Notes under the pieces: model-generated
Told to the model about the DNA's origin: nothing
What the model saw: only the letters and a program-made list of their open reading frames with translations
Database searches by the model: none
Assembly: GCF_016031625.1 (NCBI RefSeq)
Contig: NZ_JACCHP010000030.1
Coordinates: 1 to 62,732, forward strand
Direction: 5' to 3'
Source of the DNA: Bradyrhizobium agreste
GTDB lineage: Bacteria; Pseudomonadota; Alphaproteobacteria; Rhizobiales; Xanthobacteraceae
Length of the DNA: 62,732 bases
Shown: piece by piece, positions 42,953 to 51,762 of the stretch
How the letters are laid out: each line of letters begins with the position of its first letter
Position numbering within the stretch: position 1 is the first letter of the stretch
Made by a program: the position numbers and the translations under genes

Positions 42953-43753
42953 ATGCGCTTGAAGGACAAGGTCGCGATCGTCGTCGGGGCCGGGCAAAGC
43001 CCCGGCGAAGGCATGGGCAACGGCCGCGCCACCGCGCTGACCTTTGCGCGCGAAGGTGCGAAGGTCTTGTGCGTCGACCATCATCTGGAGTCGGCGCAGG
43101 AAACCGTCACCATGATCACGGCGGCGCAGGGCACCGCCGCGGCCTTCAAGGCCGACGTGACGAAGTCGGCCGACATCAAGGCGATGGTTAAGGATGCACA
43201 ATCGCGCTGGGGACGTATCGACGTGCTGCACAACAATGTCGGCGTCAGCCTCGCCGGTGGCGATGCCGAGCTGCTGCAATTGACCGAGGAGGCGTTCGAT
43301 CGCGTCGTCGCCATCAACCTGAAGAGCTGCATCCTGGCGGCGAAAGAGGTGATCCCGATCATGCGCGCGCAGAGAAGCGGTGCCATCATCAACATCTCGT
43401 CGATGGCGGCGATTACCACCTATCCTTACGTCGCGTACAAGGCGACGAAGTCGGCGATGATCGCCTTCACCGAACAGCTCGCCTACCAGAACGCCGAATA
43501 CGGCATCCGCGCCAACGTCATCCTGCCCGGCCTGATGAACACGCCGATGGCCGTCGACACCCGCGCCCGCGAATGGCACAAGACCCGCGCCGAGGTCGAA
43601 GCCGAACGCGACAGCAAGGTGCCGCTGCGCAGGAAGATGGGCACCGGCTGGGACGTCGCCAACGCCGCGCTGTTCCTGGCAAGCGATGAAGCGAATTTCA
43701 TTACGGGTGTGACACTGCCGGTGGATGGTGGTGCCAGCGTGCGACGGGGGTAA
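42953..43753 (+). CDS. SDR-family oxidoreductase
   Basis: 266 residues. The cofactor loop is longer than usual, VVGAGQSPGEGMGNGRATAL, a form found in a subgroup of SDRs. NNVGVS, INISSMAAI and the catalytic YVAYKATKS follow, and the end is FITGVTLPVDGGASVRRG. It stands alone, divergent from cyoA with 250 bases between, in which nothing else was recognised. Substrate unknown. Confidence 0.87.
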   Translation: MRLKDKVAIVVGAGQSPGEGMGNGRATALTFAREGAKVLCVDHHLESAQETVTMITAAQGTAAAFKADVTKSADIKAMVKDAQSRWGRIDVLHNNVGVSLAGGDAELLQLTEEAFDRVVAINLKSCILAAKEVIPIMRAQRSGAIINISSMAAITTYPYVAYKATKSAMIAFTEQLAYQNAEYGIRANVILPGLMNTPMAVDTRAREWHKTRAEVEAERDSKVPLRRKMGTGWDVANAALFLASDEANFITGVTLPVDGGASVRRG

Positions 43754-43803
43754 GTCGCGGCGAGCGTGCTGCTCTGCCCCTCCCCTGGAGGGGGAGGATG
43801 AAG

Positions 43804-45129
43804 TCAGTGCGTCACCCGCCAGATCGTGCCGTTGCCATCTTCCGAGATCAGCAGCGATCCGTCCTTCGCGACGGCGACGCCCACGGGGCGTCCCCACACC
43901 TCCGTGTCGTTCACGACGAACCCCGTGACGAAATCCTCGTACTCGCCCGTCGGCTTGCCGTCCTTCATCCGGATGCGGATCACCTTGTAGCCGGTGCGCT
44001 TCGACCTGTTCCAGGAGCCGTGCTCGGCGGCGAAGGCGTCGCCCTGGTATTCGGGCGGAAACTGCGCGCCCTGGTAGAAGGTCATGCCGAGGGAGGCCGA
44101 GTGCGGCTGGATCAGCACATCAGGCACCGACACCTTGTCCTTGAGGTCGGGCCGCGCGCCGGCATGGCGCGGGTCTTGATTGCCACCGATATAGAACCAC
44201 GGCCAGCCGTAGAACGCGCCCTCCTTCACGCTGGTGACGTAATCGGGCACGAGATCGTCGCCGAGGCCGTCGCGCTCGTTGGTCGAGCACCAGGGCAGAC
44301 CGGTCTGCGGCTGGATCGCGAGGCCGACGCAGTTGCGGAGACCGGTGGCATAGATCTTTCGCTCCTTGCCATCGGGATTGAAGGCCAGCACCGCGGCGCG
44401 CTCGAGCTCGCTGGCCCATGTGGCGCCGAGCGGCTGCGTCTTCGACCACGTCTCCATCCCGCCCGGCGGCGTGCCCATGCCTTCGGCGACGTTGCTGAGC
44501 GAACCCACCGACACCAGCATACGCTTGTTGTCTGGCGTGAAGACGATATCGCGGGTGGAATGGCCGCCGTCATGCGGCAGGCTCGCGACAATCGTCTCCG
44601 CCTTGCCGCGTGCCTTGAGATCGCCGCCCTGGTAGGGAAAGCGGACGACGCTGTCGGTGTTGGCAATGTAGACCCATTGCGGATTGTCGCCATTCGGAAA
44701 GAAGGCGATGCCGAATGGCTGCCGCAAGCCGCTGGCGAACACCTCGTTGGCCGCGACTTTGCCGCCCTCGCCCGCGCGCAACACGCGGACGGTGCCGGCG
44801 CGTGTTTCCGCGACGAACACATCGCCATTCGGCGCCACGCGGATGATGCGCGGCGCGCGCAGGCCTTCGGCGAACAGCTCGATCTTGAAGCCGGCCGGCA
44901 CCTGCAGCTCGGCTTCCGGCGGACGCGGCACCACGCGCGACGAGCTCGCAACCGATCGCGTGGCGCCGGGCCTGACCAGATCCTGCGGGCGGATCAGCCT
45001 GACCGTGCCGGGCTTGTCGGCGCGCCAATCGCCATAGGCGTCCTTGCCTTGCAACATCGGCTCGGCGTGTGCGCCGGCCGCAGCCAGAAGCGCTGCGAGC
45101 ATGGCCACGAAGATTATCCTGTCGCTCAA
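43804..45129 (-). CDS. PQQ-type sugar (sorbosone-like) dehydrogenase, periplasmic
   Basis: 441 residues from TTG 45129, preferred because GGAGGGTGACGAA stands before it; ATG 45102 inside the signal peptide is the alternative. After the signal (FVAMLAALLAAAGAHA) comes a six-bladed beta-propeller of the soluble glucose / L-sorbosone dehydrogenase kind: LPHDGGHSTRDIVFTPD with the catalytic His, ATGLRNCVGLAIQPQTG, YGWPWFYIGGNQDPRH and FAAEHGSWNRSKRTGYKV. It oxidises an aldose or related sugar with PQQ. No partner cytochrome adjacent. Confidence 0.86.
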   Translation of the reverse strand: MSDRIIFVAMLAALLAAAGAHAEPMLQGKDAYGDWRADKPGTVRLIRPQDLVRPGATRSVASSSRVVPRPPEAELQVPAGFKIELFAEGLRAPRIIRVAPNGDVFVAETRAGTVRVLRAGEGGKVAANEVFASGLRQPFGIAFFPNGDNPQWVYIANTDSVVRFPYQGGDLKARGKAETIVASLPHDGGHSTRDIVFTPDNKRMLVSVGSLSNVAEGMGTPPGGMETWSKTQPLGATWASELERAAVLAFNPDGKERKIYATGLRNCVGLAIQPQTGLPWCSTNERDGLGDDLVPDYVTSVKEGAFYGWPWFYIGGNQDPRHAGARPDLKDKVSVPDVLIQPHSASLGMTFYQGAQFPPEYQGDAFAAEHGSWNRSKRTGYKVIRIRMKDGKPTGEYEDFVTGFVVNDTEVWGRPVGVAVAKDGSLLISEDGNGTIWRVTH

Positions 45130-45364
45130 TTCGTCACCCTCCGCCTTGCTCGGGTCGCGTGTCAACGCCGATCACCCGCAAAAGGTCTGCGGCGAGTTTG
45201 CGACGTGCCGAATCCCACGTCAGTTCATGCCCGCACGATGTGCATCAGCCGCAGCCCATCATACTGGAAAATGCGGTTGAACGGTGCGACACATTGTGAG
45301 GGCAGCGACCGCCGGCTACGGTGATGGAGGCTGCGGCATCCAGGTCGCGCCGGATGGGGAGATC

Positions 45365-46555
45365 ATGTGGGGATCCGTCATATCGGAATGGGCGAGCCTG
45401 CTGCTGCGCTGGCTGCACGTGGTGGCTGCGATCGCCTGGATCGGCAGTTCCTTCTATTTCATCGCCCTCGACCTCAGCCTGAAACCGAAAGCCGGCCTGC
45501 CGGACGGCGTGCAGGGCGAGGCCTGGCAGGTCCATGGCGGCGGCTTCTACCGGATCATGAAATACCTGGTCGCGCCCAGCCAGATGCCGGACGAGCTGAC
45601 CTGGTTCAAATGGGAAGCCTACACCACCTGGCTGTCCGGCTTCGCGCTGATGGTGGTGGTGTATTATCTCGAGGCCGACCTGTTCCTGGTCGACAAGTCG
45701 ATCCTCGACCTCACGCCATTCCAGGCCGGACTGTTCAGCTTCTGCAGCCTCGCGCTGGCGTGGCTGCTCTATGAGGCCGTCTGTCGGACCGGGCTCGCCC
45801 AGCGCGAGCTGCCCTTCGCCATTGGCGGCTATCTGTTCCTGGTCGCACTCACTTACGCCTTCACCCATGTGCTGAGCGGACGCGGCGCCTTCAACCAGAT
45901 CGGCGCGATCATCGGCACCATCATGGTGGCCAATGTCTTCACGCTGATCATCCCGAACCAGAAGAAGATCGTGGCCAGCCTGATCGCCGGACAGGCGCCC
46001 GACCCCAAGCTTGGAAAGGCCAGCAAGGAGCGCTCGGTCCACAACAATTACCTGACGCTTCCCGTGGTCGTGCTGATGATCAGCAACCACTATCCCCTGC
46101 TCTACGCCACGCGCTTCAACTGGGTCATCGTCGCGATCGTCCTGGCGCTGGGGCCGGTGATCCGCCACTTCTTCAACGAGCGTCATGCCGGGCGCCAATC
46201 GCCGTGGTGGGTGTGGGGCGTGGCCGCAGCCGGCGTGATTGCGATCCTCCTCCTCTCCGCCGCCGGCCCGCGCGAGGTGAAGACGGGCGCCTTGTCGGCG
46301 CCGGTCACGGCCGCCAGTGTCGAGGAGATCGTGATGTCCCGCTGCAGCATGTGCCATGCAGCCGAGCCGGTCTGGGCCGGCATCGTCGCCGCGCCGAAGG
46401 GCATTTTGCTCGACACGCCCGAGCACATCCATCGCAACATCCGCCTGATCGGGCGGGTCGCGGCCTGGTCGAATGCGATGCCGCCGGGCAACGTCACGGA
46501 AATGACCGGCGAGGAGCGCGCCGTCCTCGCAGCCTATATTGATCAGGCGCGCTGA
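45365..46555 (+). CDS. puuD: Urate hydroxylase PuuD (membrane, cytochrome c domain)
   Basis: 396 residues from ATG 45365 (MWGSVISEWASLLLRWLHVV), preceded by GGGGAGATC. Eight to nine membrane helices fill the first 310 residues, with SEWASLLLRWLHVVAAIAW, NNYLTLPVVVLMISNHYP and RHFFNERH typical of PuuD. The carboxyl end is a cytochrome c domain with CSMCH and NAMPPGNVTEM for the Met ligand. PuuD oxidises urate to 5-hydroxyisourate in the inner membrane and delivers electrons to the respiratory chain. Other purine-degradation genes are not adjacent. Confidence 0.9.
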   Translation: MWGSVISEWASLLLRWLHVVAAIAWIGSSFYFIALDLSLKPKAGLPDGVQGEAWQVHGGGFYRIMKYLVAPSQMPDELTWFKWEAYTTWLSGFALMVVVYYLEADLFLVDKSILDLTPFQAGLFSFCSLALAWLLYEAVCRTGLAQRELPFAIGGYLFLVALTYAFTHVLSGRGAFNQIGAIIGTIMVANVFTLIIPNQKKIVASLIAGQAPDPKLGKASKERSVHNNYLTLPVVVLMISNHYPLLYATRFNWVIVAIVLALGPVIRHFFNERHAGRQSPWWVWGVAAAGVIAILLLSAAGPREVKTGALSAPVTAASVEEIVMSRCSMCHAAEPVWAGIVAAPKGILLDTPEHIHRNIRLIGRVAAWSNAMPPGNVTEMTGEERAVLAAYIDQAR

Positions 46556-46690
46556 GGCGGGTCGGACGAGAATGCATTGCGCGGAATGAAATTCCGTCGA
46601 ATTGAAAATGACTCCGTCGCCTATCCGGCGTAGACATGGCCGGCGGCCGCCGGCCGCCGCAAAGTCAGCTTGCAATCGGGGATAAGAACA

Positions 46691-47548
46691 GTGGCCCTCA
46701 AGAACGTCATCGGTATCGACCACGCCGTCGTCATGGTGAAGGACCTCGACAAGGCAGCCGAGAACTACAGGCAGCTCGGCTTCACGGTCTCGCCGCGCGG
46801 CACCCACAGCGCGCATATGGGCACCGGCAATTACACAATCATGTTCGACCCCGATTACATGGAGCTGCTCGGCGTGCTGGTGGCGACCGAGCACAACGCG
46901 CCGGCCCGCGCCTTCGTCGAGCGCCATGGAGAGGGCATCGAGCGCATCGCTTTCACCGCGATCGATAGCGCCGCCGGCGCCGAGGAGATCCGCGCGCGAG
47001 GCCTGACGCCGATCGGCCCCACTGATTTCGAACGCCCCGTCACGCTGCCGGACGGCACGATCTCGGCGGCGAAATTCCGCACCTTCATGTGGCCGACGGC
47101 GGAAGCTCCGGGCGGCGTGCGCATCTTCGCCTGCCAGCACAAGACCCGCGAGACCGTGTGGATTCCGGAATTGATGAGGCACGCCAACGCAGCCAGGCGG
47201 ATCAAACAGACGCTGATCGCAACGCCGGAGCCCGCCAAGGAGGCCGCGCATCTCGCCCGCCTGATCGACCGCGAGGCGAAGACCGACGCCGACGGCGCCG
47301 CGACCGTGCCCTCCGGCGGCGATCGCGCCGACTTCGTCTATCTGACGCTGGACCAGCTCGCCAAGCGCTATCCGGGCGTGCCGCTGAATGGCCTCTCAGA
47401 GCGCGGCGGCGCCGCCCTGGTGCTGATCAGCGGCGATCTCGCGGCCACCGAAAGGGCGCTGGGGTCGGCCGCCGTACGGAGCGGAGCTGGGATCTGCGTG
47501 CCGCCGGCCAAGGCCAACGGCACCCTGCTCGCCTTCGTTGCCGGCTGA
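46691..47548 (+). CDS. VOC-family (glyoxalase-like) protein
   Basis: 285 residues from GTG 46691 with GGGGATAAGAACA before it; no ATG fits the family start. The first half is a glyoxalase-like domain beginning IGIDHAVVMVKDLDKAAENY and including NYTIMFDPDYMELLGV. The His and Glu are likely metal ligands. The second half (from about 195) is a degenerate second VOC module. Relatives are annotated as VOC family or glyoxalase-like domain proteins without known substrate. It follows puuD by 135 bases. Confidence 0.8.
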   Translation: MALKNVIGIDHAVVMVKDLDKAAENYRQLGFTVSPRGTHSAHMGTGNYTIMFDPDYMELLGVLVATEHNAPARAFVERHGEGIERIAFTAIDSAAGAEEIRARGLTPIGPTDFERPVTLPDGTISAAKFRTFMWPTAEAPGGVRIFACQHKTRETVWIPELMRHANAARRIKQTLIATPEPAKEAAHLARLIDREAKTDADGAATVPSGGDRADFVYLTLDQLAKRYPGVPLNGLSERGGAALVLISGDLAATERALGSAAVRSGAGICVPPAKANGTLLAFVAG

Positions 47549-47625
47549 TTTGAACCAATTCTTTAACGGGTGTTTACCCGGTGGCTGTAGGCTTCCCGGC
47601 CATCCAAGCCACCGGGGCCAAACGC

Positions 47626-47901
47626 ATGTTCAAAGAGGGATCGCCGATCGCCTATGACGCGCCGGCCGAGCTGAAGAAGTGGCCGTCGCTGAAGGGCGAG
47701 CGGCAGAAGGATCGCGGTCCGCCCTATCTGGTCTACAACGGCACGCTCGCCGAATGCGTTCGCGAGCTCATGGGCAAGCCGATCAAGGGTATCTCGCTCT
47801 ACGACATCATGACGAAGCCGCAGGCCGCCTTCGACCAGACCGTGCTGTCGCCGGGCGACGCGGCGGAGATCGCGATGCGCAAGGATTTTCCCAAGGACTA
47901 G
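47626..47901 (+). CDS. Conserved small protein of unknown function
   Basis: 91 residues from ATG 47626 (MFKEGSPIAYDAPAELKKWP); an in-frame GTG at 47581 would add 15 residues. The charged, well-spread composition with YLVYNGTLAECVRELMGKP and SLYDIMTKPQAAFDQTVLSP looks like a compact folded cytoplasmic protein. The frame's last bases overlap the stop of the L,D-transpeptidase gene by four bases, converging. No family recognised. Confidence 0.68.
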   Translation: MFKEGSPIAYDAPAELKKWPSLKGERQKDRGPPYLVYNGTLAECVRELMGKPIKGISLYDIMTKPQAAFDQTVLSPGDAAEIAMRKDFPKD

Positions 47902-48935
47902 TTCGCGGCACGCTTCGCAGCAGGTGTACCCTGGCGTCTCGAGGAGGATTCCGTCGGCGCATCGAGGAAGACGACCGGCGTGCCGCGCTTCACGTTTTCG
48001 CCGAGCACACGCGCGTCCCAATTGGTGAGGCGTATGCAGCCGTGCGACGCTGACTTGCTGACCTTGTCGGGCTCTGCCGTTCCGTGGATGCCATAGCCCT
48101 GCGCCGACAGGCCGATCCAGTATGCTCCCACCGGATTGTTGGGCCCCGGCTGGATGTCGAACGGCCTGTTCGATTTGACGCTTCTGAACTTGTACTCGGG
48201 ATTGTAATGGTAGGTCGGCTGCTCGTTGGTGCCGGTCACCTTCAGCGTTCCGGTCGGCGTCGGGCGATCCGGACTGCCGACTGTCGCCGGATAGAACGCC
48301 AGCAGAGCGCCGCTGGCGTCGAAGGCTTTCAAGGTCCCGTTCGTCTTGTCGATTTCGAGCCTGGCGATACGCGGCAGCTCGCGCCGTGCCGGAACGTTGC
48401 TGACGACGATCGTCTCTCCGGCCTTGTCGAACGCCTTGCCCGGATTGAGCGCCCTGAGCAGGTCCGCGCTCATGTGGAATTTCTCGGCAAGTCCTTCGAG
48501 AGGGCTGGTGTAGCTCAGCGCCTTCAGCGATTTCATGTCGTCGAGCTTGCTCGGCAATCGCTTCAGGAAAGGCCCTTTCACATCGGCGTCCGTGATCTTG
48601 TAGTCGACGAGAATCGGGCCCTCGCTCGCTGCGCTCAGCTTGTCCCAGAGCTCCGGCGCCAGAACCTTGTCGGATGCGATGCCATTCTGCTCCGCGAAGG
48701 CCTTGAGCGCCTTCTGTGCGTTCTCGCCGAACTTGCCGTCGATCTCGCCGGGCGAGAATTGCGCACGATCGAGCAGCACCTGAAGCTTCACCACGGCTGC
48801 ATTCAGCTTGTCGGTGGTCGGCGGCTTTGCAGGACGCGCAGCCTCGTTGACCGCAGCCGGATCGAGATTGCCTGCGAGCGCCGGGCCGGCGAGCCACAGC
48901 GAAATCACCGCGCCAAGCATCCATCGCATCGTCAT
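47898..48935 (-). CDS. L,D-transpeptidase (YkuD) with peptidoglycan-binding domain
   Basis: 345 residues from ATG 48935 (MTMRWMLGAVISLWLAGPAL, a signal peptide ending ALA). A PG_binding-like domain (KLQVLLDRAQFSPGEIDGKFGENAQKALKAF, read in two parts) is followed by a linker with a LysM-like segment and the YkuD catalytic domain: GIHGTAEP and SHGCIRLTNWD, where the Cys is the nucleophile. The enzyme makes 3-3 cross-links or attaches proteins to the wall. It is divergent from a lytic transglycosylase gene, 177 bases away. Confidence 0.92.
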   Translation of the reverse strand: MTMRWMLGAVISLWLAGPALAGNLDPAAVNEAARPAKPPTTDKLNAAVVKLQVLLDRAQFSPGEIDGKFGENAQKALKAFAEQNGIASDKVLAPELWDKLSAASEGPILVDYKITDADVKGPFLKRLPSKLDDMKSLKALSYTSPLEGLAEKFHMSADLLRALNPGKAFDKAGETIVVSNVPARRELPRIARLEIDKTNGTLKAFDASGALLAFYPATVGSPDRPTPTGTLKVTGTNEQPTYHYNPEYKFRSVKSNRPFDIQPGPNNPVGAYWIGLSAQGYGIHGTAEPDKVSKSASHGCIRLTNWDARVLGENVKRGTPVVFLDAPTESSSRRQGTPAAKRAAN

Positions 48936-49112
48936 CGCGCATCCCACTCGCAAACGGCCCGCAAGACCGCGGAAGGTTTCTGTTCGGGAACACCGTAGTA
49001 ACACCGAAGGAACCGACGGGATCGCAGCTTTGCCGCAATCAGACGGTTAAGAACTTCCTAGCGCCGGCGCATCGCTGGCCGTTCATCCCACAGTTCGAGG
49101 TTGTCCCAGCAA

Positions 49113-50075
49113 ATGCGATTTGTCGTCGCGGCTTGCGCCGCGTTTCTGCTTCTGATGTGCGACTTCGATCCGTCGGCGTCCCGGCAAGCATCACGTTTCG
49201 ACACCACCGTTCTCAAGAACAATCATGCCTCGCCACTTGTTCCGGTGGTCGAGCTGTTCGTCGCCAGCGTGCAGGCGATCGAGCTTGCCAACGCGCACGC
49301 GGCTTACGAGCAGGTGATCGAGCCACCGCGCGCAGTCGAGCCGGGGGTGCAGGCGGAGCCCTCGCCGACCGAACGGTTCTGTCACGCGCTGCGCCAGGCC
49401 GCCGAATCCAGCGGCATTCCGGTGCCGTTCTTCGCACGCCTGATCTGGCAGGAGAGCCGCTTCAAATCCAACGAGGTCAGCCATGCTGGCGCGCAGGGCG
49501 TTGCGCAGTTCATGCCGGAGACGGCCGCCGAGGTCGGGCTCGACGATCCCTTCGATCCGATGAAGGCACTGCCGGCATCGGCGAAATTCCTGCGCAAGCT
49601 GCGCGACGATTTCGGCAATCTCGGCCTTGCTGCCGCCGCCTACAATGCCGGTCCCGGCCGCATCCAGAAATGGCTTGCCAGGGAGAGCGAGCTGCCGCGC
49701 GAAACGCGCGACTATGTCCGGATCATCACCGGCACCAAAGCCGAAGACTGGATTGAACGGTCGGAGGCGCTCGCGATCCGCATCGATCTGCCGCGCGAAG
49801 CGCCATGCGAAGGCATCGGCAGTCTTTCGAAGGCCAAGGACGTCGCCTGGGTTCCGGTGAACCTGACGCCTTCGGTCGCGGGCATCATTCGCAAGGCCGA
49901 GCAACTCGCGGCGCGCCTGACGACGAACCGCGCGCGCAAGCGGTTCGCAACCCTGCTGCGGAAGAATGCCACGGGCCCCGGCAAGGCAAGCCGCATGATC
50001 GCGGCACGCGCGGCCGGTAAGAGCGCGAAGGCGCGCGCCGTCCGCCTCGCATCGCGTGAACGGACGTCCGGTTAG
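49113..50075 (+). CDS. Lytic transglycosylase, SLT domain
   Basis: 320 residues from ATG 49113 (MRFVVAACAAFLLLMCDFDP); an in-frame TTG at 49101 is possible. The SLT core has the catalytic Glu in LIWQESRFKSNEVSHAGAQG, then GVAQFMPETAAEVG and AAAAYNAGPGRIQKWL. The carboxyl part is basic and repetitive. It cleaves the glycan strand with formation of an anhydro-muramyl end. Position opposite the L,D-transpeptidase suggests joint control of wall remodelling. Confidence 0.92.
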   Translation: MRFVVAACAAFLLLMCDFDPSASRQASRFDTTVLKNNHASPLVPVVELFVASVQAIELANAHAAYEQVIEPPRAVEPGVQAEPSPTERFCHALRQAAESSGIPVPFFARLIWQESRFKSNEVSHAGAQGVAQFMPETAAEVGLDDPFDPMKALPASAKFLRKLRDDFGNLGLAAAAYNAGPGRIQKWLARESELPRETRDYVRIITGTKAEDWIERSEALAIRIDLPREAPCEGIGSLSKAKDVAWVPVNLTPSVAGIIRKAEQLAARLTTNRARKRFATLLRKNATGPGKASRMIAARAAGKSAKARAVRLASRERTSG

Positions 50076-50078
50076 GAA

Positions 50079-50102
50079 ACGGAGCCGCTCGCTTGCGCGG
50101 CT
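50079..50102. terminator. Hairpin between convergent genes
   Basis: GGAGCCGC and GCGGCTCC form an 8-bp stem with an 8-base loop, just after the transglycosylase stop and before the stop of the convergent DUF1236 gene. No T-run follows on either side, so it may be a weak bidirectional terminator. Confidence 0.5.
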
Positions 50103-50117
50103 CCGATCTCGATCGAG

Positions 50118-51206
50118 CTAGTCGATTTCCTCGATCACCAGCCGCTCGCGCGGCTCGATGACGTAGGTCCGGTTGTCGCGGTGAATATAGCGATATTCGC
50201 GCAAGCCCGGCGCATCGCGATAGACCGTCGTCGGGAACTCCTCGACCTCGACGGTATCAGGGACGCGATCACCGACGCGAATCTCCGTGCGTGCCGTGCT
50301 GCCGGTGGTCCGCGCCTCGCTGCGTCCTTCGGTGCGGGTCTTCGCATGCTTGCGGATCACCTCGCGATCCCGGTCCGAGAACTTGCTGGCGCTGCGCTCG
50401 CGCGTGGTCGTCGTCGTTGTCGCCGTGGACTGGCCTGAGTACGGCAGCACCGTCACGATCTTGTAGGTCGCCGGATCGACCACGACGATCTGATCTTTCA
50501 CCAGCGCAAAGCTGTAGCCGCGATATTGCGGCACGATCTCGACGACGTCGGGCGGCAGCGTCGAAAGGTGCACGTCGCGCGGCACCACCGTGCCGACGTT
50601 CAGCGAGAAATTGACGTTGGTCAGCGGCCGCACGTTCAGGTGCGAGATTGACGCGCTGATCCTGGCCTCCTGCTGCTTGTTGAGGTTGACATTGGTCTGG
50701 GCGGCCGCCTGCGAGCCGGTGCCGGAACGCTCACCCTGTGCCTGATTGCTTGCCGGTGCCTGCTGGGCCTGGTTGGTTCCGGATGCAGCGGGCGCCTGCT
50801 GGGCCTGATTGCTGGCCGGCGGCGGATTGGACCGATCCTGCGCCTGGTTGGTGTTCGCAGGAGGCGGGTTGGCGCTCTGCTGCGTTGCGGGCTGGTTGCC
50901 GGCTGCATTGGGATTTGCCGTTCCGCTCTGCGACTGTGCCGTCGACCCCGTATTGGCGGTGCCGGAGCCGGACGAGGGTGGGTTGGCCTGCGTGGTCTGG
51001 GCCGACGTTCCCGACGTCGGGGATTGCTGCGGTTGCGATGTGGTCTGCTGCTTGTCCGCCGCAGACGGCGAGGTGGTGGGTGGCGCAGTGGCGTTCGACT
51101 GGGATTGCGGCGTCTGCTCGGGCTTCGTGCTCGGGTTCGGCGACTGCGCAAGGGCGGCATTCGCCAGCACCAGCCCCAAGGCGGTGGTTGCCAACAGGCG
51201 GATCAT
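50118..51206 (-). CDS. DUF1236 protein with long Asn/Gln/Pro-rich linker
   Basis: 362 residues. A signal peptide (MIRLLATTALGLVLANAALA) is followed by about 150 residues of low complexity rich in Gln, Asn, Pro, Ser and Thr with repeated NQAQQAP and PPxSNQAQ units. A conserved body follows (VNFSLNVGTVVPRDVHLSTLP, IVPQYRGYSFALVKDQIVVVDP), and the end carries two DUF1236-like motifs (GDRVPDTVEVEEFP, REYRYIHRDNRTYVIEP). GGGAGTGAACC precedes the ATG. Secreted and probably cell-envelope associated; function unknown. Confidence 0.85.
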   Translation of the reverse strand: MIRLLATTALGLVLANAALAQSPNPSTKPEQTPQSQSNATAPPTTSPSAADKQQTTSQPQQSPTSGTSAQTTQANPPSSGSGTANTGSTAQSQSGTANPNAAGNQPATQQSANPPPANTNQAQDRSNPPPASNQAQQAPAASGTNQAQQAPASNQAQGERSGTGSQAAAQTNVNLNKQQEARISASISHLNVRPLTNVNFSLNVGTVVPRDVHLSTLPPDVVEIVPQYRGYSFALVKDQIVVVDPATYKIVTVLPYSGQSTATTTTTTRERSASKFSDRDREVIRKHAKTRTEGRSEARTTGSTARTEIRVGDRVPDTVEVEEFPTTVYRDAPGLREYRYIHRDNRTYVIEPRERLVIEEID

Positions 51207-51294
51207 GGTTCACTCCCTTCTGATCAAAATGAATGTTGGCTACCAACCTGCGCTAAGACGCTCAGTTCCAGTTTTTCCCGCGCCGGAACCCGCA

Positions 51295-51753
51295 ATGCCA
51301 TCGAAAAGTGCCGGGATCATCGCCTACCGAAAGCGACGCAGCATCGAGGTGCTCCTCGTCCATCCCGGGGGGCCGTTCTGGCGCAACAAGGATCTCGGCG
51401 CATGGTCGATTCCGAAGGGCGAATACGCGGATGGAGACGACGCAGAGATCGCCGCGCGGCGGGAGTTCGCCGAGGAGCTGGGACTCGAGCTGTCCGTGCC
51501 GCTGACGCCGCTTGGCGAGGTCAGGCAGCGCGGCGGCAAGCTCGTCACCGCGTTCGCGGTCGAGCTCGATTTCGACGTGCGCAACATTCGCAGCAACACC
51601 TTCGAGATGGAATGGCCGCCGCGCAGCGGCAAGCGGCAGGCCTTTCCGGAAGTCGACCGCGCCGAATGGTTCACGCTCGACGCGGCGCGGGAAAAGATCA
51701 ACGCAGGACAGCGTCCGCTGCTTGACCGGCTCGAACAGCTGATCGGCAGATAG
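51295..51753 (+). CDS. NUDIX hydrolase
   Basis: 152 residues. The Nudix box is near-consensus: G42-EYADG-D48...R56-EFAEELGL, with Asp48 in place of the first Glu. The start AGIIAYRKRRSIEVLLVHPG matches the MutT-like strand used by this subgroup. It hydrolyses a nucleoside diphosphate linked to some moiety. It is divergent from the DUF1236 gene, 88 bases away, and converges with the TctC gene. Confidence 0.9.
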   Translation: MPSKSAGIIAYRKRRSIEVLLVHPGGPFWRNKDLGAWSIPKGEYADGDDAEIAARREFAEELGLELSVPLTPLGEVRQRGGKLVTAFAVELDFDVRNIRSNTFEMEWPPRSGKRQAFPEVDRAEWFTLDAAREKINAGQRPLLDRLEQLIGR

Positions 51754-51762
51754 CGCGCCGCC

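Noticed and set aside
43768..43800. GC-rich palindrome CCCCTCCCCTGGAGGGGGAGG between the SDR and PQQ genes
   Set aside because: Short and without a T-run; probably a REP fragment, too weak to call as terminator.
45245..47251. A 668-codon minus-strand frame opposite puuD and the VOC gene
   Set aside because: Antisense artefact; the + strand has helices, a heme motif and VOC pattern.
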